A DNA stretch of 27,808 nucleotides, taken from the NCBI GenBank assembly GCA_037443885.1, contig JBBINN010000011.1, positions 1-27,808 of the forward strand. The letters are read 5' to 3'. Below, piece after piece: positions 1-6,544 of the stretch. The translations under genes were made by a program, and so were the position numbers. The notes beneath the pieces are model-generated. The model searched no databases and was not told the DNA's origin. It saw only the letters and a list, made by a program, of their open reading frames with translations. The DNA comes from SG8-30 sp037443885 (lineage in GTDB: Bacteria; Pseudomonadota; Gammaproteobacteria; Steroidobacterales; Steroidobacteraceae). The stretch's first letter is position 1. Each line of letters starts with the position of its first letter.

Positions 1-20
1 GCCCGCAGCGCCCGCCGGCC

Positions 21-1535
21 CTAGCTGCCGGCGAGCAGTTGCGCTGCGAGTCGCGCGACGTCCACGGCGCGGGAGCCATCCACGGTCAGGGTGTCGGCGC
101 GCTCGTCCGCAGCTGGCGGCTCGGCAAAGCCGAGCTGTTTCGCGAGCACCTCGCGGGTCGCCTCGGAGGCGTCGGTGCCGGCGGCGGCGCGTGCATCGAG
201 GCGTTTCTCCAGCACGTCCCGCGGCGCCGTCACCTCGAGCAGCCGGAAGGGCGCGCTGCAGGTCCGGGCGAGCGCGCGCAGCGCATCGCGCTCCCGCCGC
301 AGCAGGCAGGCTGCGTCCACGACGACGTTGAAGCCACCCGCCAGGCCATGGACCGCGGCCTCGGCGAGTCGGTCATAGGTGCGCGCGGTCATCTCCGGCC
401 CGTAGATCGTGCCGCCGCTCGAGTCGGTCGCCGCAAGGCCGGCGATGCGCTTGCGCTCCACGTCCGAGCGCACCCGTACGCCGCCGAGCGGGCCGAGCAG
501 CGCCTCGGCGAGACTGCTCTTGCCGCTGGCGGCCAGGCCCGTCATCGCCACGAGGCACGGTGAACGCGGGGCCGAGAGCCGGCCGGCCTCGACGAGGTAG
601 CGCGCGAGCTCGCCCTCGGTCGCCGTGTCGTGCGACTGCGCGTGCCGCAATGCGGCGACCTTGGCGCGCACGCCGGCGCGGTAGACGCCGAAGAGGCGCA
701 GCGCCTCGAGTGCTTCGAAATCGCCGGATGCCTGCAGCCAGCCGTCGAGCAGGGCTGCGGCGAGGTCCATGCGGCCGCGTGCCTCGAGGTCCATCCAGAG
801 GAAGGCCACGTCGCAGGCGCCGTCGATCCAGCGCAGCGCCGGATCGAACTCGAGCGCATCGAAAGGCCACAGCTCGCCCTCGTGGCGTACGACGTTCGCG
901 CAGTGCAGGTCGCCGTGGCACTCGCGCCAGCGCCCTGCGGCACGGCGTCGGGCGAGAAGGGGCGCGAGGCGCGCATGCTCCGCCTCGGTCCAGCGGGCCA
1001 GGGACTCGACCGAATCGCTCTCCGCGCCCGCCCGGCGCAGCGTGGCGAAGTTGTTCCGGCAGGCGTGGATGAGGGCGTCGTCGTCGCAGTGGGGCGGCCC
1101 GGCGACCGGCGCCTGTGCCTGCTGTGCCGCGATACGCGCGCCGAGCCGCTGCAGTTCACCGGCCTCGACCGCGCGCGCTGCCACGAGGGCGTCGAGCTCC
1201 TGGGTCCGGTCGAACTGCCGCATGCGGACGGCGTGCTCGACGAGCCCGCCTTCCCGGTCCACCGCAAGCCCGCTGTCGGTTCGCACGATCCGGGAGAGGC
1301 CGAGGTACAGGTCGGGGGCGAAGCGCCGGTTGAGGCGCAGTTCCTCCTCGCAGAAGTGACTGCGGCGCTCGCGGTTCGAGAAATCGAGGAAGTCGAAGCG
1401 AACCGGCTTCTTGACCTTGTAGGCGAAGTGGCCGGTCAGGAAGACCCAGGAGATGTGGGTCTCGACGAGCCTCGGCCCTTCGACCGGCCCGGGCCATGCG
1501 GCCGGATCGAGCAGGGCTTCCGGCAGGCCCTTCAT
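21..1535 (-). CDS. Bifunctional aminoglycoside phosphotransferase-like / P-loop kinase fusion protein
   Basis: The 504-residue protein has two modules. The N-terminal ~300 residues resemble the APH/choline-kinase fold: the catalytic-loop motif CHGDLHCANVV lies near residues 206-216, followed by a metal-binding-type segment FDALEFD. The C-terminal ~170 residues form a P-loop kinase of the AAA_33 type, with Walker A GLAASGKSS near residues 332-340. This architecture matches the widespread family annotated as bifunctional aminoglycoside phosphotransferase/ATP-binding protein. Its substrate is not known, and the name does not imply antibiotic resistance. The ATG at 1535 is preceded by a strong GGGGAGGG ribosome binding site. 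The DUF6763-type gene lies 45 bases upstream on the same strand, so the two may share a transcript. The protein appears cytosolic and intact. Architecture is certain; the reaction is unknown. Confidence 0.85.
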   Translation of the reverse strand: MKGLPEALLDPAAWPGPVEGPRLVETHISWVFLTGHFAYKVKKPVRFDFLDFSNRERRSHFCEEELRLNRRFAPDLYLGLSRIVRTDSGLAVDREGGLVEHAVRMRQFDRTQELDALVAARAVEAGELQRLGARIAAQQAQAPVAGPPHCDDDALIHACRNNFATLRRAGAESDSVESLARWTEAEHARLAPLLARRRAAGRWRECHGDLHCANVVRHEGELWPFDALEFDPALRWIDGACDVAFLWMDLEARGRMDLAAALLDGWLQASGDFEALEALRLFGVYRAGVRAKVAALRHAQSHDTATEGELARYLVEAGRLSAPRSPCLVAMTGLAASGKSSLAEALLGPLGGVRVRSDVERKRIAGLAATDSSGGTIYGPEMTARTYDRLAEAAVHGLAGGFNVVVDAACLLRRERDALRALARTCSAPFRLLEVTAPRDVLEKRLDARAAAGTDASEATREVLAKQLGFAEPPAADERADTLTVDGSRAVDVARLAAQLLAGS

Positions 1536-1580
1536 GAAACCCTCCCCGGGAGCCCCGCCGGAGCCTCTGGGACAGCCGGG

Positions 1581-1973
1581 TCAGTGATCGCGGCGCAGCG
1601 ATCCGGGCAGCGGCGACCGCGACCGCGCGGCGGGCTCGGGCAGCAGGTCCAGATCGTCTTCCTCGACGATCTCCTCCCAGGAGGTGAACGCGCCGTCGAT
1701 GGCGTCGGCGGCGATCGGCTGCTCGTTCATGTCCGTGTAGCCCAACTCGTCCGGCTCGACGTCATCCACCGGGCCGGTCCAGTCCTCGGGCTGCGCGGCC
1801 GTCTCGATGGACTGCGCGTACCATTCGTCGAGATCGAGCTCGTCAAGCGCTCCGTCGAACTCCTGGATCTCGACGGTGCCGTCGTCCTCGTCGATCGCCA
1901 CGACCTGGAACAGGTCGCCCTTGTCGCGGTGGTTGTACCACTGTCCCACGACCGGATGAAGCCGCGTTCCCAT
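1581..1973 (-). CDS. Small acidic DUF6763-type protein
   Basis: This is a 130-residue acidic protein with no signal peptide or membrane segment. It starts MGTRLHPVVGQWY and contains the core DKGDLFQVVAIDEDDGTVEI, followed by EDWTGPVDD and LGYTDMN. I recognise this pattern as the uncharacterised DUF6763 family of gammaproteobacteria; that assignment is from memory. The frame stays open upstream to 2051, but I chose the ATG at 1973 because GAGGAGG sits at the right distance before it and homology-like sequence starts there. The first half reads like a small beta-rich domain (GQWY...FQVVAID...VEIQEFD); the C-terminal ~25 residues look disordered. No function is known. It is followed, after 45 bases, by the phosphotransferase/kinase fusion. 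Confidence 0.75.
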   Translation of the reverse strand: MGTRLHPVVGQWYNHRDKGDLFQVVAIDEDDGTVEIQEFDGALDELDLDEWYAQSIETAAQPEDWTGPVDDVEPDELGYTDMNEQPIAADAIDGAFTSWEEIVEEDDLDLLPEPAARSRSPLPGSLRRDH

Positions 1974-2023
1974 GCCGTGTTCCTCCTCGCGGGCCACTGC
2001 CGCCTCTCTCGAGTGACGGATCC

Positions 2024-2051
2024 ATCCTAACGCCTCGGACCTGCGGCGCAA
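2024..2051 (-). promoter_or_regulatory. Candidate sigma70 promoter for the DUF6763-type gene
   Basis: Read on the minus strand, TTGCGC (2051-2046) and TAGGAT (2029-2024) are separated by 16 bases. Transcription would start near 2017, giving a leader of about 45 bases before the ATG at 1973. This is a consensus match only. It lies in a 190-bp gene-free stretch (1974-2163) that otherwise shows no clear signal. Confidence 0.4.
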
Positions 2052-2163
2052 TTACGTATTCATCCCGCTGCGCACGGCTGACGAGCGCCGGGAGGCGGTC
2101 TCGCAGGCTCGCGAGCTCACGTACGAGGCGAGCTGTGTCTCCCGCCGCGTACCACCCCGCGCG

Positions 2164-2859
2164 TCAGGGCTCGCCGTCGCCCGGCAGCGGTGGATGCCCC
2201 CAAGGGGTCGGCGGCGTGGCCACCGGCGTGGTCAGGTCGAACTCCACCCGGAACAGACGCTGCTCGGCGCGCCGGGAGAGTTCATAGAGAAAACGCATAC
2301 CAGGCTCGATCTCCATCGCCCAGACGTTGCTCACCGAGGCGGTCAGGCCTTCGCGCAGGAACATGTCGATGGAGAATTGATCGACGGGGAAGTCCTGGCG
2401 CTGCGAGCTGCCGGGCGCTTCGGTATCGCCCCCGTACAGGGTGACGGCATCGTCGCTGCCGTCCTCGTGGCGGTGGTCGTGCTCGAGGCGAAGTCCGCTG
2501 CCGGTGCGGGCGACAATCCAGGTGCGGCTGTGATCATCGCCCACGTGAAACGGCACCCTCACTTCCCCGGCGCTGCACTCGCGCACGTGCATCACCAGGC
2601 GCAGGCCGGCGAAGGGATCGTTATCCTGCGGCGGCTCGTTGGCGATGACGCGTCCCTCGAAGGCCTGGCCGCAGTGGCTCGCCAGACGTGCAAGAAACTG
2701 GTCGGCTGGTGTGGCGGTCTCCTGACCTGCCGATGACGATCGGGGAGCGGCTTCGGTCGAGGCTGTCCGGATCTCCGGCGCAGGTGGCGGCACGGGAGCG
2801 TCGCCGCAGGCAGCCAGCAGCAGAGCGACGGGTGCAATCCGGAGGTGTCGGGCGTTCAT
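2164..2859 (-). CDS. Uncharacterised lipoprotein
   Basis: This 231-residue protein starts with a lipoprotein signal: positively charged MNARHLR, then the lipobox LLAAC, with the lipidated cysteine at residue 18. A proline/serine-rich linker of about 35 residues follows, then a globular domain of about 165 residues containing LVMHVREC, PFHVGDDHSRTW, HDHRHEDGSDD and NVWAMEIEPG. The His/Asp-rich HDHRHEDGSDD could suggest metal contact, but that is a guess. The signal predicts membrane anchoring facing the periplasm. Its ATG is only 9 bases after the stop of the DctP-like gene, so the two are probably co-transcribed. I recognise a conserved hypothetical secreted-protein pattern, but no function. 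Confidence 0.75.
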   Translation of the reverse strand: MNARHLRIAPVALLLAACGDAPVPPPAPEIRTASTEAAPRSSSAGQETATPADQFLARLASHCGQAFEGRVIANEPPQDNDPFAGLRLVMHVRECSAGEVRVPFHVGDDHSRTWIVARTGSGLRLEHDHRHEDGSDDAVTLYGGDTEAPGSSQRQDFPVDQFSIDMFLREGLTASVSNVWAMEIEPGMRFLYELSRRAEQRLFRVEFDLTTPVATPPTPWGHPPLPGDGEP

Positions 2860-2868
2860 CCCGACACC

Positions 2869-3882
2869 CTAGCGTGCCGTCGTTTGTCTGGAGGCGTAAT
2901 CCTGCTTCCCCTTGAGGGCGACCTGGTAGAGCCGCTCGGCGTCCCCGCCGATCGAGCGCAGGATGGCAGGGTGCGTGGGACGGGTCGCGGCGGACCACTG
3001 GCGGCGCTGCTCGGGCGTGAGCCGGTGCACCTGGAAGCGCAGCTGCGCCGCCTGCTCCAGGTCGCGCTGCTCCTCGGCGCGGATGACCTTGCGGCTGTCG
3101 GCGATACCGGGGAAGGCGGCACGGATCGCGCGCTGCTGCTCGGGCTTGAGCCGGTCCCAGAAGCGCTTCTGCGCGACGATCACCGACATCCCCATGCTGT
3201 GGCCGGTGAGCGTGAGGTGCGGTGCCTCGGGAGCGATACCGCTGCGCGCGTACAGCGACACCGACTGCTCGCCGGCGGCGATCAGCCCCGTCTGCAGCGA
3301 GGGAATGACTTCCGCGTAGGCGAGGGGAATCACGTCGGCGCCGATGGCGCGGGCGAACTGGCGAGCCGATTCGCTCGCGGCGACGCGGAAGCGGACCCCC
3401 TTGGCGTCGGCGGGCACGAGGATGGGCCTGTTGCGGCTGTAGACGTGGTGGAAGCCGATTTCGAACCAGGAAATGAACACGAGATCCTTCGCGGCGAAGA
3501 GCTTCTCGTACTCCGGCGTGAGGTGTCGGTCGATGACGTAGTCAGCCTCCGCCTGGTCCTCGAACAGGTAGGGCACGTAGATGAGCGCGACCTCTGGCAC
3601 GACGGTCGTGGCGATGTTGGCCGAGAGGTTGGCGAAGTGCACCCGGCCGCGCCGCAGGCCGGAGACGATCTGCTCCTCGGTGCCGAGCTCGCCGTAGATC
3701 AGCATGCGCGGCCTGACGCTCGCGGCGGTGTCGGCGAGCAGCCGGTCGCGGAAGCCGAGCCAGAGCCGCTCGCCCTCGGTGTTGCGGAAGGCCGTGCCGC
3801 CGACGATCATCTCGACCGGCGCTGCGGATGCTCCCGCGGCCAGTGCGAGCGCAAGGGAGGCGGCGGCGATCAGTCGGCGCAT
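2869..3882 (-). CDS. TRAP transporter substrate-binding protein, DctP family (orphan)
   Basis: This 337-residue protein has a Sec signal peptide (MRRLIAAASLALALAAGASA, cleavage near residue 21) and the bilobed DctP/TRAP solute-receptor pattern: an N-terminal strand, GELGTEEQIVSGLRRGRVHF, then PYLFEDQAEADYV, FIGFHHVYS-type hinge residues, and KGVRFRV, whose arginine normally binds the ligand carboxylate. It would bind an organic acid in the periplasm. The frame extends to 4077, but ATG 3882 is preceded by GAGG and begins the signal peptide. No DctQ/DctM membrane subunits lie in the window, so the partner is elsewhere or the protein has another role. A lipoprotein gene follows 9 bases downstream. 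Confidence 0.88.
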   Translation of the reverse strand: MRRLIAAASLALALAAGASAAPVEMIVGGTAFRNTEGERLWLGFRDRLLADTAASVRPRMLIYGELGTEEQIVSGLRRGRVHFANLSANIATTVVPEVALIYVPYLFEDQAEADYVIDRHLTPEYEKLFAAKDLVFISWFEIGFHHVYSRNRPILVPADAKGVRFRVAASESARQFARAIGADVIPLAYAEVIPSLQTGLIAAGEQSVSLYARSGIAPEAPHLTLTGHSMGMSVIVAQKRFWDRLKPEQQRAIRAAFPGIADSRKVIRAEEQRDLEQAAQLRFQVHRLTPEQRRQWSAATRPTHPAILRSIGGDAERLYQVALKGKQDYASRQTTAR

Positions 3883-3900
3883 GAGTCGTGCCTCGTCGGG

Positions 3901-3940
3901 TCGTTGGAGTCGCGCCGCCAGTATAAGCAGTCGCGCCGCC
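3901..3940. promoter_or_regulatory. Divergent promoter with 21-bp-spaced direct repeats (dctP-like / cupin)
   Basis: The 97-bp space between the two divergent starts holds two exact copies of AGTCGCGCCGCC (3908-3919 and 3929-3940), whose starts are 21 bp apart, two helical turns. Between them lies AGTATAAGC. On the minus strand this reads TATACT, a good -10 for the DctP-like gene with a leader of about 30 bases; on the plus strand it reads TATAAG, a possible -10 for the cupin gene. The -35 elements are weak in both directions. Regulation by a protein binding the repeats is inference. Confidence 0.4.
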
Positions 3941-3979
3941 GGTCCACCGATCCTGACCGTGCCGGCCAACGGAGGTTCA

Positions 3980-4339
3980 ATGAGCGTTCCCCCCATCGTC
4001 GATTTCCGCGAGCCTGTGGAGCCCGACGTGTCCATGCCGGCGGCCGACCGCGTCCTCGCCGGATCGCCGCGCACCACGGTGAGGAATCACTACGCCGACG
4101 CCAGCAGCCAGTTCTTTGCCGGCACGTGGTCGAGCACCGTCGGGAAGTGGCGCGTGTCCTACACAGAGCACGAGTTCTGCCACCTGCTGGAGGGTCGGGT
4201 CCTGCTGACCTCGGACGACGGCCGCGAATGGCGCTTCGGCCCGGGCGATGCCTGGGTCATCCCCCCCGGGTTCTCCGGCACCTGGGAGACGGTCGAGCCG
4301 GCCACCAAGCGCTACGCGATCTTCGAGAAGGCCGGCTGA
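3980..4339 (+). CDS. Cupin domain protein (DUF861/EutQ-like)
   Basis: This 119-residue protein is essentially a single small-cupin domain. Motif-like segments are EHEFCHLLEGRVLLTSDDG and FGPGDAWVIPPGFSGTWET, which match the cupin_3 (DUF861) pattern found in ureidoglycine aminohydrolase-like and ethanolamine-utilisation EutQ-like proteins. The conserved Glu/His-type positions are partly present (EHEFCH), and a metal site is possible. The start was set at 3980, where GGAGG (3971-3975) is ideally placed; the longer open frame from 3704 runs antisense through the DctP-like gene and is not credible. It is cytosolic, with no signal peptide. The substrate is unknown. It diverges from the DctP-like gene and could serve the same pathway. 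Confidence 0.85.
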   Translation: MSVPPIVDFREPVEPDVSMPAADRVLAGSPRTTVRNHYADASSQFFAGTWSSTVGKWRVSYTEHEFCHLLEGRVLLTSDDGREWRFGPGDAWVIPPGFSGTWETVEPATKRYAIFEKAG

Positions 4340-4675
4340 CCGGTCGCACCCCGGCGGTGCGCCCGATTAGCCCCTGCGCCACAACATGGTGCGGGCAGAT
4401 GGAGCGTGCACCCGCAAGCCTTTGTTCTAAAAAGGGCATATCGCAGCGCCTGTCATGGCACGGTCGATGCATTGCTCTAGCGGTGAATAGCCCGCCTCCT
4501 GTTGCATTTTGACGACGATCAGGCGCGGCGTATGGCGGCTGTGTTAAGTTGCGCGGCGAACTCCCGTCGAAACCGCAACGGAACAGCCCGGAATACAGTG
4601 TTGTGGAAAAGTGACGCAACGGCGTTGCAGGGCTTTCGAATCTGTTCGGGCGGTTCAACCCAGAGAGGTATCTCG
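4340..4675. other. Gene-free region before the first porin gene
   Basis: No credible coding frame was found in these 336 bases, which are visibly more AT-rich than their surroundings, as expected of a regulatory region. A short hairpin, CGCACC-N5-GGTGCG (4345-4361), sits just after the cupin stop; without a T-tract it is at best a weak terminator. The best promoter match is TTGACG (4509-4514), 16 bases, TATGGC (4531-4536), leaving a leader of over 130 bases. A 5-bp inverted repeat GCAAC-GGC-GTTGC lies at 4616-4628. The porin ribosome binding site AGAGAGG is near 4662. Confidence 0.45.
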
Positions 4676-5419
4676 ATGAATCACGTCAAGTGGCTGGCGG
4701 CGAGCACCGCGCTCGCGTTGGCGGGTACGGCTAGCGCGGGGGAATTTTCCTCGACGATCACCGCGACTTCCGATTACGACTTCCGCGGCGTCAGCCAGAG
4801 CGCGAAGGACCCTGCGCTGCAGGCGAGCCTCGATTACGCCTTCGACAACGGCTTTTACATCGGCGCCTGGGCCAGCAACATCGACTTCGAGCCCTTCGAT
4901 GGAGACATCGAGGCGAACCTCTACGCGGGCTACGGGGCCGAGATCCGCGAGAACCTGTCGTGGTCTGTTGGCGCTGTCTACTACCTCTACCCGGGTTCTG
5001 ACGCCGTGACGGTCGACCTCGGTGACGGTCCCGAGCGGCTGCCGGCCCTCGGCGAGTACTGGGAAGCCTACGTTGGCCTGGACGTGGGGCCCGTTTCGCT
5101 CAAGCAGTGGTATGCAGACGACCTCTACGAGAGCGGCTCGAGCGGCTTGTACACCGAGGCCAACGCCACCTTCCCGATCGGAGAGAGCGGCTTCTCGATC
5201 CTGGCTCATGTCGGCTACAGCTGGGGCGATGCCTGGGACGATGACCTCGGCGGCGAGCTGTTCGACTACTCGATCGGCGTTGGCTATGACTTCAGCCATT
5301 TCTCGCTGGCGCTGAAGTACACGGGCACCGACGCCAGCGGCGACCAGAAGATCACCGGCGATGTCGGCAACAACGAAGGTCGCATCGTGTTCTCGGTCTC
5401 GACCACGCTGCCCTGGTAA
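4676..5419 (+). CDS. TorF family putative porin (copy 1)
   Basis: This 247-residue protein has a Sec signal peptide ending near GTASA-GEF (residue 22). It then shows alternating hydrophobic, aromatic-rich strands typical of an outer-membrane beta barrel: FSSTITATSDYDFRGVSQS at the mature N-terminus, repeated YxxG/WxxN turns, and a C-terminal strand ending STTLPW with an aromatic last residue, the usual barrel-assembly signal. I recognise the TorF/TIGR02001 (gcw_chp) family of putative porins, which has no defined substrate. The ATG at 4676 follows AGAGAGG. A paralogue lies 326 bases downstream with the same N-terminal and C-terminal signatures, so this is a local duplication. Acidic loops (DDLYESGSS, DAWDDDLGG) are a feature of this copy. 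Confidence 0.88.
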   Translation: MNHVKWLAASTALALAGTASAGEFSSTITATSDYDFRGVSQSAKDPALQASLDYAFDNGFYIGAWASNIDFEPFDGDIEANLYAGYGAEIRENLSWSVGAVYYLYPGSDAVTVDLGDGPERLPALGEYWEAYVGLDVGPVSLKQWYADDLYESGSSGLYTEANATFPIGESGFSILAHVGYSWGDAWDDDLGGELFDYSIGVGYDFSHFSLALKYTGTDASGDQKITGDVGNNEGRIVFSVSTTLPW

Positions 5420-5449
5420 CGCAGCCTGGCCGTGATTGCGGCGTCAATT

Positions 5450-5531
5450 CCGGAGGGCCCCGGGCGCCCCAGGCGCTCCGGGGCCGCCGGCCTGTCGAGC
5501 GGGCGCCCGGCGCTGGTGCCGCCGTCCTGCG
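5450..5531. repeat. 82-bp GC hairpin repeat, left copy at gap edge
   Basis: This copy runs up to the first N of the gap and is identical to 5595-5676 at 80 of 82 positions by eye. It folds strongly: GGCCCCGG (5456-5463) pairs with CCGGGGCC (5478-5485), enclosing GCGCC (5464-5468) paired with GGCGC (5472-5476). It lies 30 bases after the first porin stop, where a terminator or mRNA 3'-end stem would be expected, but has no T-tract. Confidence 0.8.
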
Positions 5532-5594
5532 NNNNNNNNNNNNNNNNNNNNNNNNNNNNNNNNNNNNNNNNNNNNNNNNNNNNNNNNNNNNNNN
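5532..5594. other. Assembly gap of 63 N inside the inter-porin region
   Basis: The whole 5420-5745 stretch (326 bases) has no credible gene; the frames that cross it only read through GC-rich hairpin DNA and N. The 63 unknown bases are bordered on both sides by the same 82-bp sequence. Either the gap hides part of a tandem hairpin array, or two contig ends that overlap with two mismatches were scaffolded instead of merged. Between the right copy and the second porin, TAACAT (5696-5701) is a possible -10, with no convincing -35. Confidence 0.9.
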
Positions 5595-5676
5595 CCGGCG
5601 GGCCCCGGGCGCCCCAGGCGCGCCGGGGCCGCCGGCCTGTCGAGCGGGCGCCCGGCGCTGGTGCCGCCGTCCTGCG
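5595..5676. repeat. 82-bp GC hairpin repeat, right copy at gap edge
   Basis: This copy starts at the first base after the gap. The two differences from the left copy are C for A at 5599 and G for T at 5622. These positions can pair in an alternative stem (CCGGAG with CTCCGG on the left, CCGGCG with CGCCGG on the right), so the change keeps pairing. The copy ends 69 bases before the second porin start. Confidence 0.8.
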
Positions 5677-5745
5677 AGTCGCGCCGCAAATTTAGTAACA
5701 TTGCGGCCCGATGATCTCCGGCAACCTGAGTTTGGGGACTAGTTC

Positions 5746-6471
5746 ATGATGAGCAAGAAAGACTGGGTTCTGGCGGCGGCGCTGATGGCCGCGGCGGGCA
5801 CGGCCGGGGCGGCCGAGTTCTCGTCCACGATCACTGCGGCCTCGGAGTACGACTTCCGCGGCGTGTCGCAGTCGGCCACGGACCCGGCGCTGCAGGCAAG
5901 TCTCGACTTTGCCGCCGACAACGGCTTCTACATGGGCGTCTGGGGCAGCAACATCGATTTCGGTGGCGACGAAAGCGTCGAGATCGACGGCTATCTCGGC
6001 TGGGCCTTCGAAGGCGCAGGTGGTGTCTCGTGGGACTTCGGCCTCACCCGGTACTTCTACCCGAACGACGGGGCGGACGCCGACTACAATGAGTTCTCCG
6101 CCAAGGTCGGCTACGGCAACTACGGCGTCGAGGTCTGGTATGCGCCCGACTACGGCAACAGCGGCTACGAGACCTGGTACTACGCCGGCACCGCCGACTT
6201 CGAGATCGCCGAGAGCTGGATGCTCAACTTCGGCATCGGCTACCAGACCGGCCAGTATTTCAAGAACGGCTGGGGCGACATCCCCGGTTCCAGGGATGGC
6301 TCCTACTGGGTCTACTCGGTAGGCGTGACCAAGACCTGGGGCAACTTCGACATCAACCTGCGCTACCAGGGTCTGGACATTCCGGAAGAGTTCAGGGTCA
6401 AGGAAGACCTGTTCAACAACGAGAACCGGGTGCTTTTCTCCATCAGCACCACACTGCCCTGGAACAAGTGA
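5746..6471 (+). CDS. TorF family putative porin (copy 2)
   Basis: This 241-residue paralogue of the upstream porin has a signal peptide ending near AAGTAGA-AEF, the family hallmark YDFRGVSQSATDPALQASLD, many tyrosine/tryptophan-rich barrel strands (for example VEVWYAPDYGNSGYETWYY) and a C-terminus ending STTLPWNK. The added NK after the terminal aromatic residue differs slightly from copy 1. Two ATGs are adjacent (5746 and 5749); the first is kept, with GGGGA about 8 bases upstream. The gene is followed closely by a strong intrinsic terminator. Compared with copy 1, several loops are shortened, and the two copies share the clearest identity in the first ~45 mature residues. Outer-membrane location is predicted; the transported substrate is not known. 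Confidence 0.88.
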   Translation: MMSKKDWVLAAALMAAAGTAGAAEFSSTITAASEYDFRGVSQSATDPALQASLDFAADNGFYMGVWGSNIDFGGDESVEIDGYLGWAFEGAGGVSWDFGLTRYFYPNDGADADYNEFSAKVGYGNYGVEVWYAPDYGNSGYETWYYAGTADFEIAESWMLNFGIGYQTGQYFKNGWGDIPGSRDGSYWVYSVGVTKTWGNFDINLRYQGLDIPEEFRVKEDLFNNENRVLFSISTTLPWNK

Positions 6472-6513
6472 ACGCGGCCCGCCCGGCTGCCCGGGCGGCC
6501 TTCGTGCGACTCG

Positions 6514-6540
6514 GGGCCCCGGCCGAGCCGGGGCCCTTTC
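6514..6540 (+). terminator. Intrinsic terminator after the second porin
   Basis: A perfect 10-bp GC stem, GGGCCCCGGC (6514-6523) with GCCGGGGCCC (6527-6536), closes a three-base loop and is followed by TTTC. It lies 42 bases after the porin stop and just before the stop of the convergent aminotransferase gene, so it could also stop read-through from that side. Confidence 0.75.
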
Positions 6541-6544
6541 GCTC

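Noticed and set aside
21..1535. Antibiotic-resistance phosphotransferase
   Set aside because: The APH-like domain belongs to a widespread fusion family with a C-terminal P-loop kinase; nothing in the sequence or context indicates aminoglycoside resistance.
2845..4512. A 555-codon plus-strand frame across the DctP-like and cupin genes
   Set aside because: It is antisense to the signal-peptide-bearing DctP gene and out of frame with the cupin gene; no family features.
5450..5676. CRISPR-like or attachment-site interpretation of the 82-bp repeats
   Set aside because: Only two long GC-rich copies at the edges of an N gap, with no regular short repeats, spacers, cas genes or integrase.
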